From NCBI GenBank assembly GCA_023392225.1, contig JAEVZM010000598.1, positions 1 to 17,887 on the forward strand: DNA of 17,887 nucleotides, read 5' to 3'. The number at the start of each line of letters is the position of its first letter. The stretch's first letter is position 1. The notes below the pieces were generated by a model that made no database searches, was not told the DNA's origin, and saw nothing but the letters and a program-made list of their open reading frames with translations. The stretch is from Pseudomonadota bacterium (GTDB lineage Bacteria > Pseudomonadota > Alphaproteobacteria > Rhizobiales > Kaistiaceae). Positions 8,155 through 15,528 of this stretch are shown here, one piece after another. Both the position numbers and the translations under genes were made by a program.

Positions 8155-9339
8155 GTGCCGAACGACCAGACCACGCCGCGGCGCGACCGCACCGCCCCCT
8201 CGCTCCGGAGCGCCGTCGAACCGTTCCTGGTCATGGAGGTGATGCGGGCCGCCATCGATCGCGAGATAGCCGGCGAGCGTGTCATCCACATGGAGGTCGG
8301 CCAGCCCGGTGCACCGGCGCCCGACGCCGTGCTCGAGGCGGCCCGCGCCGCGCTGGTCCATGGCCGCATCGCCTATACCGAGGCGCTGGGGCTCCGCTCG
8401 CTGCGCAACCGGATCGCCCGCTACTACGCCGAGATGCACGGGATCGAGGTGCCCTATGATCGGATCGCGGTGACCACCGGCTCGTCGGCCGGCTTCAACC
8501 TCGCCTTTCTCGCGGCCTTCGACCATGGCGACCGCATCGCGCTCGCCGCTCCCGGCTACCCGGCCTATCGCAACTTACTGCACGCCCTCGGTCTCGAGGT
8601 GGTCGAGCTTCCGGTCGACGCCGCCTCCCGCTACGTGCTGACCGCGGAAATGCTGGAGGCGGCGCATCTCGAAAGGCCGCTCGCCGGCGTGCTGGTGGCG
8701 AGCCCGGCCAACCCGAGCGGCACCGTGATGCAGCCGTCGGCGCTCGGCGCGCTGATCGAGGCCGCCCATGACCTCGGCATCCGATTCATCTCCGACGAGA
8801 TTTACCACCGGCTGGTCTACGAAGGCGTTGCCGAGACCGCGCTCCGTTTCTCGCCGGACGCGATCGTCGTCAACTCGTTCTCCAAGTACTACTGCATGAC
8901 CGGCTGGCGGATCGGCTGGATGGTGCTGCCCGAGCCTTTGGTCAGGCCGGTCGAGCGCATCGCCCAGAACCTCTATATCTCGCCGGCCGAGATCTCCCAG
9001 ATCGCGGCGACCGCCGCGTTCGAGGCGACCGCCGATCTCGACGTGATCAAGGAAGGCTACGCCGAGAACCGCCGCATCCTGCTCGACCGCCTGCCGGCGA
9101 TCGGCTTCGACGAGTTCCATCCCGTCGACGGGGCCTTCTACGTCTATGCCTCGACCCGGCGCTTCTCCCAGGATTCGACCGAATTCGCCCGCCGCATGCT
9201 GGTCGAGGCGGGGGTGGCGGCGACGCCGGGCGCCGATTTCGACCGCGTGCGCGGCCACGAGTGGATGCGCTTCTCCTTCGCCGGCACCACGCCGGACATG
9301 GCCGAGGCGATGGAGCGTCTCGCGGCGTGGTTGGGCTGA
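8155..9339 (+). CDS. Class I/II PLP-dependent aminotransferase
   Basis: This is a 394-residue fold-type I aminotransferase, AspC/DapL-like in general layout. Motifs are GQPGAPAPDAV, a PLP-contacting TTGSSAGFNLAFLAAFD, SPANPSG with Asn186, SDEIYHRLVYEG with Asp214 and Tyr217, and SFSKYYCMTGWRIGW with the Schiff-base Lys244 and phosphate-contacting Arg252. The C-terminal substrate arginine lies in HEWMRFSFAGT. All core catalytic residues are present. Substrate cannot be set; aromatic, branched-chain or alanine/aspartate-type activities are possible. Aminotransferases of this type often sit next to the M48/DsbA genes in Alphaproteobacteria. The start is GTG at 8155, set by an ideal ribosome-binding site; ATG at 8137 would add six residues. 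Confidence 0.94.
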   Translation: MPNDQTTPRRDRTAPSLRSAVEPFLVMEVMRAAIDREIAGERVIHMEVGQPGAPAPDAVLEAARAALVHGRIAYTEALGLRSLRNRIARYYAEMHGIEVPYDRIAVTTGSSAGFNLAFLAAFDHGDRIALAAPGYPAYRNLLHALGLEVVELPVDAASRYVLTAEMLEAAHLERPLAGVLVASPANPSGTVMQPSALGALIEAAHDLGIRFISDEIYHRLVYEGVAETALRFSPDAIVVNSFSKYYCMTGWRIGWMVLPEPLVRPVERIAQNLYISPAEISQIAATAAFEATADLDVIKEGYAENRRILLDRLPAIGFDEFHPVDGAFYVYASTRRFSQDSTEFARRMLVEAGVAATPGADFDRVRGHEWMRFSFAGTTPDMAEAMERLAAWLG

Positions 9340-9364
9340 AGCGGTGCCCGGTCGGGGCTGGGCT

Positions 9365-9901
9365 TCATTCCGGGGCTGTCGAGAACTGGGCCTCACCGTC
9401 GAAGCCGCCCTCGATGACGCGCCACACCGGGGTTCCCTCGGGCACGGTGAAGATGTCGAGCAGCACCGCGTCGACCGTGCCGGTATTGGCGCCTGACATC
9501 GGCTGGCCGGGCGGCATGTAGTAGCAATCGCCGGCAACCGCGCGCTGCGGCTCGACGCCGGGGAGGTAGAGCGTCATCTCACCTTCGATCACGCAGGTCG
9601 CGCCGCCGGAGTCGTGAAAGTGGATCGGCGCGCGAGTCCCAGGCGCCCGTACGGTCCGATGGATCTGGGTCTCGTGTCCGTGGCCGTCGGGGCCGCGCAG
9701 GATGATGTGAGATTCACGGGCCGGGGTCATCTTGCCCGGCAATGTCCCGAGGTCGTCCGTGTCCTGGTGGCCGGCATGGGCGGGATCGACGGCGGGAGCG
9801 GACTCGGCCATCGCCGAATGGGACGCGATGAGCAGGGGCGCGACGACGAGCAGGGACACCGCGAAGTTTCGGGCCAGTCCATGGGACGGTCGTGACGGCA
9901 T
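9365..9901 (-). CDS. Exported single-domain cupin
   Basis: This is a 178-residue protein with a signal peptide (hydrophobic 14-26, cleavage near AMA at 30-32) and one cupin barrel. Motif 1 reads APIHFHDSGGATCVIEGEMTLYLPG (91-115), giving His94 and His96, but the usual Glu ligand is missing (Gly/Ala in its place). Motif 2 reads AGDCYYMPPGQPMSGANTG (123-141), with Met135 at the usual His position. Metal binding may therefore be altered or lost. Cys103 and Cys126 could form a disulfide in the periplasm. GGAGGA upstream of the ATG is a strong ribosome-binding site. The gene is convergent with the aminotransferase, with 25 bases between stops, and divergent from pgi. Function is unknown; sensing or an unusual oxygenase/isomerase are options. 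Confidence 0.85.
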   Translation of the reverse strand: MPSRPSHGLARNFAVSLLVVAPLLIASHSAMAESAPAVDPAHAGHQDTDDLGTLPGKMTPARESHIILRGPDGHGHETQIHRTVRAPGTRAPIHFHDSGGATCVIEGEMTLYLPGVEPQRAVAGDCYYMPPGQPMSGANTGTVDAVLLDIFTVPEGTPVWRVIEGGFDGEAQFSTAPE

Positions 9902-9983
9902 CGATATCCTCCAGGTCCCGTCGCTGAAAGGGCAAGACTGCGCTCGAGCGGCGGAACACTCAAGCCACGCTCCGGCTCATGGC

Positions 9984-9995
9984 GAAGCCGGCTTC
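9984..9995. repeat. 12-bp palindrome upstream of pgi
   Basis: GAAGCCGGCTTC is a perfect palindrome in the 201-base region between the divergent cupin and pgi genes. No convincing sigma-70 promoter pair was seen in that region on either strand. A role as an operator is possible but unproven. Confidence 0.25.
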
Positions 9996-10084
9996 CGCGA
10001 CACGGGCGGATCGCCGACACCCCCCGCACGATTCTTCCCGCTGGCCCTCGCCGCCAGGTCTTGTTAGGTCAGGACGATATCCGT

Positions 10085-10094
10085 GAGGAAGGGG
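10085..10094 (+). promoter_or_regulatory. Ribosome-binding site that sets the pgi start
   Basis: GAGGAAGGGG ends 8 bases before the GTG at 10103. No ATG lies in the right frame ahead of the conserved sequence, so GTG is taken as the start. Confidence 0.55.
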
Positions 10095-10102
10095 ACGCGG
10101 CC

Positions 10103-11740
10103 GTGAACTCGGACAAGGTTAAGGCCTGGGACGCGCTCGAGGCGCATCGCTCGACGGTGATGTCGGTTCCGCTGCGGAAGCGCTTTGCCGAAGATCCGGA
10201 GCGGTTCTCGCGCTTCTCGATGTCGTTTCGCGATCTCTTGCTGGATTACTCGAAGAACCTCGTCGATGCCGAGACGATGACTCGCCTTTTCGCCCTTGCG
10301 CGGGTGGCCGATGTCGAGGGGCGGCGGGCGGCGATGTTCTCCGGCGAGGCGATCAACCGGACCGAGAACCGGCCGGTGCTCCACGTCGCGCTCCGGGCGA
10401 TGCCCGACGAGGTCTACCGCGCCGAGGGCCAGAACGTGGTGCCCGAGGTCCATCGGGTCCTCAACGCCATGGCGGCCTTCGCCGACGGCATCCGCTCGGG
10501 CGAGATCGCCGGCGCCGGCGGGCGGTTCACCGACGTGGTCAATATCGGCATCGGCGGCTCCGACCTCGGTCCGCGCATGGCGGTCCGGGCGCTCCAGCCG
10601 TTTCACGACGGGCCGCGGCTCCACTTCGTCTCCAACGTCGATGGCGCCGATATCCGCGACGTCCTCGCCGGCCTCGATCCGGCCCGTACCCTCTTCCTCG
10701 TCGCTTCCAAGACCTTCACCACCATCGAGACCATGACCAATGCCGCCACGGCGCGGGCATGGATCGTCGAGGCACTCGGCGAGGCACAGGTCGGCGCGCA
10801 TTTCGCGGCGATGTCGACGGCGATCCCCAAGGTCAAGGCGTTCGGCATCGCCGAAGAGCGGACCTTCGGCTTCTGGGACTGGGTGGGCGGCCGCTACTCG
10901 ATCTGGTCGGCGATCGGCCTGCCGCTGATGATCGCCATCGGCCCGGCGCAGTTCACCCGCTTCCTCGCCGGCGGGCGCTCGATGGACGACCACTTCCGGT
11001 CGGCGCCGCTCGAGCAGAACATGCCGGTGGTCCTGGCGCTGATCGGCATCTGGTATCGGAACGTCCTCGGCTTCCCGACCTACGCGGTGCTGCCCTATGC
11101 GCAGCGGCTGGAGCGCCTGCCGGCCTATCTCCAGCAGCTCGACATGGAATCGAACGGCAAGCGGGTGACGCTCAAGGGCGCGACGGTGATGGGGGCGACC
11201 GGGCCGATCCTGTTCGGCGAGCCCGGCACCAACGGCCAGCACGCCTTCTACCAGCTCATCCACCAGGGCACCGACGTCATCCCGTGCGACTTCCTGGTCG
11301 CGGCACGCTCCGACAAGGCGGAGGATGGCGGCCATCAGGAGCTGCTTCTCGCCAACTGCCTCGCCCAGAGCGAGGCGCTGATGCGGGGGCGGACCATCGC
11401 CGAGGCCCGCGACGAGCTGAAGGCGGAGAAGGTGCCCGCCGCGACGATCGAGACGCTCGCCCCGCACAAGGTGTTTCCCGGCAACCGCCCGTCGAACACG
11501 CTCCTGTTCCGCGAGCTCGATCCCGAGACGCTCGGCATGATCATCGCGCTCTACGAGCACAAGGTCTTCGTCCAGGGTGCGATCTGGGGGATCAACTCGT
11601 TCGACCAGTGGGGCGTCGAGCTCGGCAAGGTGCTCGCCAAGGAGCTGCTGCCGATGGTCGAGGGCAAGGCGGCGGCGACCGGCCGTGATTCCTCCACCGC
11701 CGGCCTCATCGACGCGATCCGGCTCCTGAGACGCGTCTGA
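10103..11740 (+). CDS. pgi: Glucose-6-phosphate isomerase
   Basis: It interconverts glucose-6-phosphate and fructose-6-phosphate in the cytoplasm, linking glycolysis, the Entner-Doudoroff pathway and sugar-nucleotide synthesis. The 545 residues match the long bacterial family. Visible are NIGIGGSDLGPRMA, phosphate-binding SKTFTTIET (202-210), the PGI signature DWVGGRYSIWSAIG, catalytic base Glu349 in LDMESNGKR, His380 in GTNGQHAFYQL, and Lys509 in the second signature FDQWGVELGK. All key residues are present. Its TGA stop shares one base with the ATG of the next gene (TGATG), so translation of the two is probably coupled. It is the first gene of a three-gene unit with an FMN oxidoreductase and a sulfotransferase. 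Confidence 0.97.
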   Translation: MNSDKVKAWDALEAHRSTVMSVPLRKRFAEDPERFSRFSMSFRDLLLDYSKNLVDAETMTRLFALARVADVEGRRAAMFSGEAINRTENRPVLHVALRAMPDEVYRAEGQNVVPEVHRVLNAMAAFADGIRSGEIAGAGGRFTDVVNIGIGGSDLGPRMAVRALQPFHDGPRLHFVSNVDGADIRDVLAGLDPARTLFLVASKTFTTIETMTNAATARAWIVEALGEAQVGAHFAAMSTAIPKVKAFGIAEERTFGFWDWVGGRYSIWSAIGLPLMIAIGPAQFTRFLAGGRSMDDHFRSAPLEQNMPVVLALIGIWYRNVLGFPTYAVLPYAQRLERLPAYLQQLDMESNGKRVTLKGATVMGATGPILFGEPGTNGQHAFYQLIHQGTDVIPCDFLVAARSDKAEDGGHQELLLANCLAQSEALMRGRTIAEARDELKAEKVPAATIETLAPHKVFPGNRPSNTLLFRELDPETLGMIIALYEHKVFVQGAIWGINSFDQWGVELGKVLAKELLPMVEGKAAATGRDSSTAGLIDAIRLLRRV

Positions 11741-12891
11741 TGCCCGGCCTCGCTGGCCTCCACAGCATTGCCGCCATGCGCCGCGCGGCGCGGCGGAAGC
11801 TGCCGCAGCCGGTGTTCGATCTCGCCGACGGTGCCGCCGAGGACGAGTGGACGCTGCGTCGCAACGAGGCGGTGTTCGGCAACTATGCCTTCCTGCCCAA
11901 GCCGCTCGACGGGACGGCCGCGCGCGACCTGTCGCTGACGCTGTTCGGTTTTCCGCTCAAGACGCCGGTGCTGATCGGCCCGACCGGCATGCAGGGCCTG
12001 TTCTGGCCCGATGGCGAGCGATGCGCCGCCCGGGCAGCGCAGGCCGCCGGGGCCGGCTTCGTGCTCAGCCACGCCTCGATCTCGACACTGGAAGACGTCG
12101 CCGGGACCGGCACGTCGCCCCGCTTCATGCAGGTCTTCGTCTATCGCGACCGCGACTTCACCCGGGCCTTCGTCGACCGCGCCGCCGCGGCCGGCTACGA
12201 GGGGCTGGTGCTGACCGTCGACAACCAGTTCGGCGGCAACCGCGAGCGCGACCGGCGGAACGGTTTCACCATCCCGCCGCGGCTCGGCCCGGTCCAGGTT
12301 GGCGCAATGGCGATCAAGCCGGGCTGGCTGTGGCGCATGCGCAAGACGCTGCCGGGGCTGTCCTTCGCCAACTACGTCAAGGACGGCAAGCCGATCGACT
12401 TCCGCACGACCAATGTCGCGGCGATGTTCGATCCCGGCATGTGCTGGGCCGATGTCGACGAGATGCGCAAGCGCTGGAAGGGGCCGTTCCTGCTCAAGGG
12501 CATCCTCCACCCGGACGAGGCGCGCCGCGCGCCCGACCACGGCGTCGACGGCATCATCGTGTCGAACCATGGCGGCCGCCAGCTCGATGGCGCGGCGAGC
12601 GCCATGGATGCGCTGCCCGCCGTGCTCGAGGCAGTCGGCGGCCGCATCCCGGTGCTGGTCGATGGCGGCTTCCGGCGCGGCACCGACGTGCTCAAGGCGC
12701 TCTGCCTCGGCGCCACCGCGGTCCTGATCGGCCGCCCCCAGCTGTGGGGGCTTTCGGTCGCGGGGGAGGCCGGAGTCGCCCACGTGCTCGAGATCTTCCG
12801 GAGCGAGATCGACCGGGGGATGGGCCTGCTCGGTGTCACCCGCCTCGATCAGCTTGGTCCCACCTACCTCCAGCGGGTTCCGGCGCTGTAG
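11740..12891 (+). CDS. FMN-dependent alpha-hydroxy-acid oxidoreductase
   Basis: This is a 383-residue TIM-barrel flavoprotein of the glycolate oxidase/lactate dehydrogenase/mandelate dehydrogenase family, which oxidises 2-hydroxyacids to 2-oxoacids. Present are VFDLADGAAEDEWTLRRN (25-42), PVLIGPTGMQGLFWPDGE (76-93), LTVDNQFGGNRERDRRN (158-174) with Asp161, LLKGI with Lys253, SNHGGRQLDG (275-284) with catalytic His277 and Arg280, and VDGGFRRGTDVLKALCLGATAVLIGRP for FMN phosphate. Two active-site tyrosines of glycolate oxidase (Tyr24 and Tyr129) are Phe26 and Phe133 here. That points to a dehydrogenase-like or different-substrate member. It overlaps pgi by one base and is followed 11 bases later by the sulfotransferase. 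Whether the electron acceptor is oxygen or quinone is unknown. Confidence 0.93.
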   Translation: MPGLAGLHSIAAMRRAARRKLPQPVFDLADGAAEDEWTLRRNEAVFGNYAFLPKPLDGTAARDLSLTLFGFPLKTPVLIGPTGMQGLFWPDGERCAARAAQAAGAGFVLSHASISTLEDVAGTGTSPRFMQVFVYRDRDFTRAFVDRAAAAGYEGLVLTVDNQFGGNRERDRRNGFTIPPRLGPVQVGAMAIKPGWLWRMRKTLPGLSFANYVKDGKPIDFRTTNVAAMFDPGMCWADVDEMRKRWKGPFLLKGILHPDEARRAPDHGVDGIIVSNHGGRQLDGAASAMDALPAVLEAVGGRIPVLVDGGFRRGTDVLKALCLGATAVLIGRPQLWGLSVAGEAGVAHVLEIFRSEIDRGMGLLGVTRLDQLGPTYLQRVPAL

Positions 12892-12902
12892 AAGGAGTCA
12901 CG

Positions 12903-13667
12903 ATGCAGGTCTTCGTCGTCGGGGCGCCACGCTCCGGAACCACCCGCCTCAAGACGGCAATCGCCGACGCGCTCGCGGTGCCGCAGTCCGGTGAGGGGCA
13001 CTTCTTCCCGATCGTCTCCGAGCTCGATGCCACCTTCGACAGCTATTTCGAGCGTCTTCGCAGTCGCGCTGGCCCGCGCACGATGGTGCAGCAGGTCGAT
13101 GCCGAGGCGCTGCGGCGCGGCATTCACGAGCGCATCCGCGCAGCCTTCGAGTCCGTTGCCGGGCCGGTCTTCGTCGAGAAGTCGCCCGGGCCGGAGGCGA
13201 TCCGCGCGCTGCCTTTCGTGCGGGAGCAGTGGCCGGAGGCGAAGGTCGTGTTCGCCCGCCGCCGCGGCATCGAGAACGTGATCTCGGCGCTCCACAAGTT
13301 TCCGCACTGGACCTTCGAGGCGGCCTGCCGGAGCTGGACCGAGGCCATGTCCGCCTGGCTGCAACTCGATCCCGGCATCCGCGATTCCGCGATGGCGGTC
13401 GACCAGCTCACCATGGCGCGCGAGCCGGCCGCGGTTGCCGCGGCGGTGGGGGCTCACCTCGGCTTCGACCCGGCGCGCGTCGCGATCCTCGAGGAGGCCT
13501 TCGGCAAGCGGGCCCACGCCAAGCGGAACACCCGCGTCTCGTCGATGGAGGAGCTGCAGCAGGACCCGATCCCGCTGGCGGAGACCCCGTGGAGCGAGGA
13601 GCAGCGCGCCAAGTTCGTCGCGGTCTGCGGCCCGACGATGGAGGCCTTCGGCTACGCCATCGGATGA
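12903..13667 (+). CDS. Sulfotransferase family protein
   Basis: This is a 254-residue cytosolic-type sulfotransferase; no signal peptide or membrane segment is seen. The P-loop-like 5'-phosphosulfate loop GAPRSGTTRLK (7-17) is at the N-terminus, VFVEKSPGPEAIRALPF lies mid-protein, and the segment VVFARRRGIENVISALHKFP resembles the 3'-phosphate-binding motif. It would transfer sulfate from PAPS to a hydroxyl or amine acceptor that cannot be identified; carbohydrates, lipids and small metabolites are all possible. AAGGAG ends 5 bases before the ATG, an ideal ribosome-binding site. It closes the pgi operon and overlaps the panE-like gene tail-to-tail by 16 bases. Confidence 0.88.
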   Translation: MQVFVVGAPRSGTTRLKTAIADALAVPQSGEGHFFPIVSELDATFDSYFERLRSRAGPRTMVQQVDAEALRRGIHERIRAAFESVAGPVFVEKSPGPEAIRALPFVREQWPEAKVVFARRRGIENVISALHKFPHWTFEAACRSWTEAMSAWLQLDPGIRDSAMAVDQLTMAREPAAVAAAVGAHLGFDPARVAILEEAFGKRAHAKRNTRVSSMEELQQDPIPLAETPWSEEQRAKFVAVCGPTMEAFGYAIG

Positions 13668-14647
13668 GGACGAGGCTCGGCGCGGGCAGCCGCCTCCAGC
13701 CCCGTCTCGTCGACATCCGGTGACGCCGTGCGGTAGGCGGCCCGCGCCTCGAGCGACTTCACGGCAAGCACGATGGCCTGGTTGAAGGGGCAGGGTATGC
13801 CGAGCGCGGTGCCCTCGCGGACCAGGGCGCCGTTGAGCGAGTCGATCTCCGTCCGCCGTGCCGTCTCGACATGTTGCAGCATCGAGGGCCGGTTGTAGCG
13901 CTCCCATGCGTGGTCGAGGATGTAGCGGCGCGGATCGGCCTCGGGCAGAGTGATGCCCTTGGCGGCGACCACCGCCAGCGTCTCGTCGAGAATGTGTCCG
14001 ACCAGGGCCTGTGCCGAAGGCGTGCGGGCGATCTCGCCCGGGCGGAGACCGGTCACGGCGGAGACTGGATTGAGGGCGACGTTGAGGACGAACTTCATCC
14101 ACACATGGCCCATAACGTTGTCGCTGGACGTCACCGGCAGGCCGGCGGCGCGAAACAGGGCGGCAACCGTATCGAGCCGGGCCGTGCGGGTTCCGTCGAT
14201 CTCGCCGATCGTGGTCTCGCCGACATTGGTGTGGGCGATGCGGCCCGGGGCGAGCCGGGCGCCGCTGTTGTAGGTGCAGCCGGCCATCACCCGCCCCTCG
14301 CCGAGCACGGCGGTGAGCGCCTCGACATTGCCGATGCCGTTCTGGAGGGTGATCACGAAGGCGTCGGGCGGCAGGATTGCCGCCAGGAGGCCGGCCACGG
14401 TCCGTGTGGCGTGACCGTCGACCATGACCAGCGCCATGTCGATCGGACCCAGCGACACCGGATCGGTGGTCGCGTCGAGCCGGTAGGTCTTCTCGCCGTC
14501 CGGGCCGGTCACCGAGAGGCCAGAATCCCGGATCTCGGCGACGTGGGCCGCGTCACGGTCGAACAGCACGACCTCGGCGCCGGCATCGGCGAAGCGGGCG
14601 CCGAACATCGCCCCCATCGCCCCGGCCCCGATCAATCCGACGCGCAT
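13652..14647 (-). CDS. 2-dehydropantoate 2-reductase family protein (PanE/ApbA-like)
   Basis: This is a 331-residue NADPH-dependent ketoacid reductase. The Rossmann start is GLIGAGAMGAMFGARF (4-19). LQNGIGN (101-107) carries Asn103, VWMKFVLNVALNPVSA (182-197) carries catalytic Lys185 with Asn189 and Asn193, and TEIDSLNGALV (266-276) carries Glu267. These match the family that reduces ketopantoate to pantoate in pantothenate synthesis. However, the lysine usually found after the third Rossmann strand (Lys72 in E. coli PanE) is Asp77 here, in VMVDGH. It starts 10 bases after the rraA-like gene with GAGGT upstream, so they form an operon. That neighbour suggests a role on another 2-oxoacid rather than pantothenate synthesis. 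Family assignment is sure; substrate is not. Confidence 0.9.
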   Translation of the reverse strand: MRVGLIGAGAMGAMFGARFADAGAEVVLFDRDAAHVAEIRDSGLSVTGPDGEKTYRLDATTDPVSLGPIDMALVMVDGHATRTVAGLLAAILPPDAFVITLQNGIGNVEALTAVLGEGRVMAGCTYNSGARLAPGRIAHTNVGETTIGEIDGTRTARLDTVAALFRAAGLPVTSSDNVMGHVWMKFVLNVALNPVSAVTGLRPGEIARTPSAQALVGHILDETLAVVAAKGITLPEADPRRYILDHAWERYNRPSMLQHVETARRTEIDSLNGALVREGTALGIPCPFNQAIVLAVKSLEARAAYRTASPDVDETGLEAAARAEPRPHPMA

Positions 14648-14657
14648 CGGCGCGACC

Positions 14658-15344
14658 TCAATCGACGTACTTGAACCGGCCGTCGTCGATCAGCTTCAGG
14701 AGAAGGTGCGGAATCTTGAGGCCGTCCTTCACCTTCGCCTCGAGCTCGGCCTCGGCCGAGCGCACGGCGGCGAGCCGCTCGATGACCTCGTCGATCCGGG
14801 CGAAGGGCACCACCACCACGCCGTCCTCGTCGCCGACCACGATGTCGCCCGGGCCGATGGCCACGCCGCCGCAGACCAGCGGGAAGCCGATCGAGCCGGG
14901 ACCGTGGCGGGCGGGCGAGTTGGGGGTGACCGCGGCGGCATAGCAGGGCAGGCCGACCGAGCGGATGCCGGCGATGTCGCGGACGGCCCCGTCGGTTACG
15001 AAGGCGGCGACGCCGGCGTTCTTCATCATGCCGAGCAGCAGGTCGCCGATGATGGCGATCTCGGTGAAGCCGCCCGCCGCCGAGATGACCACGTCGCCGG
15101 GCTGCACGACCTGGAGCGAGGCATAGGTTGCAAGGTTGTCGGCGGGGCCATCGTGGCAGGTCACCGCGACCCCGCAGAACGGCTTGACGCCGCCGATCGG
15201 CTTGATGCGGGAATCAAGGCCACCGTTGCCGAGCATGGCATCGACAACGTGGCCGGTCTGTGCCCCCCGGAATACATCGACCTGGGCCGCCGTCGGGCGC
15301 GGGAAATTGCGCCGGATGCGGAGCAGCGGATGGTCTTCGATCAT
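14658..15344 (-). CDS. RraA-like / 4-hydroxy-4-methyl-2-oxoglutarate aldolase family protein
   Basis: This is a 228-residue protein with the RraA/HMG-aldolase fold. The motif TDGAVRDIAGI (117-127) supplies Arg122 and Asp123, which bind the substrate and metal-water in the aldolases. GDEDGVVVVP (171-180) and GDVVISAAGGFTEIAIIGDLLLGMMKN (83-109) are also typical. Aldolase members are divalent-metal enzymes that cleave 4-hydroxy-2-oxoacids to pyruvate in aromatic-compound catabolism, and also decarboxylate oxaloacetate; RraA itself inhibits RNase E. Length and the intact GxxRD motif favour the aldolase side. The ATG at 15344 has GGGAG 7-8 bases upstream. It is divergent from the molybdenum hydroxylase gene and leads the panE-like gene. 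Confidence 0.88.
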   Translation of the reverse strand: MIEDHPLLRIRRNFPRPTAAQVDVFRGAQTGHVVDAMLGNGGLDSRIKPIGGVKPFCGVAVTCHDGPADNLATYASLQVVQPGDVVISAAGGFTEIAIIGDLLLGMMKNAGVAAFVTDGAVRDIAGIRSVGLPCYAAAVTPNSPARHGPGSIGFPLVCGGVAIGPGDIVVGDEDGVVVVPFARIDEVIERLAAVRSAEAELEAKVKDGLKIPHLLLKLIDDGRFKYVD

Positions 15345-15369
15345 GGTCGTTCTCCCATTTTGGCTAGGT

Positions 15370-15396
15370 GCTATCAGCGCCGGCGGGCGCTCACAA
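15370..15396 (-). promoter_or_regulatory. Possible promoter for the rraA-like operon
   Basis: On the minus strand TTGTGA (15396-15391) is followed by GATAGC (15375-15370) with 15 bases between. This resembles a weak alphaproteobacterial sigma-70 promoter, placed 26 bases before the ATG. The spacing is shorter than ideal, so this is tentative. Confidence 0.28.
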
Positions 15397-15528
15397 GGCC
15401 CCGGCGCGATGGTTGCGTTTCGCGCGCCGATCTGGCCTGATATCGTTCCAACGTGGCCGGCACGCTCCCCGCCGGTGATTCCACACGAGAATTGACAGGG
15501 AAGGGCGGCCTGTTCGGCCGATTGCATC

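Noticed and set aside
8064..8369. N-terminal extension of the M48 peptidase beyond 8063
   Set aside because: The extension is antisense to the aminotransferase and would bury the signal peptide inside the protein.
10064..11560. 498-codon open frame antisense to pgi
   Set aside because: Compositionally a shadow of pgi, with no domain resemblance.
15492..15497. Perfect TTGACA -35 box upstream of the molybdenum hydroxylase gene
   Set aside because: No acceptable -10 element lies 15-19 bases downstream, and the start codon is only 31 bases away.
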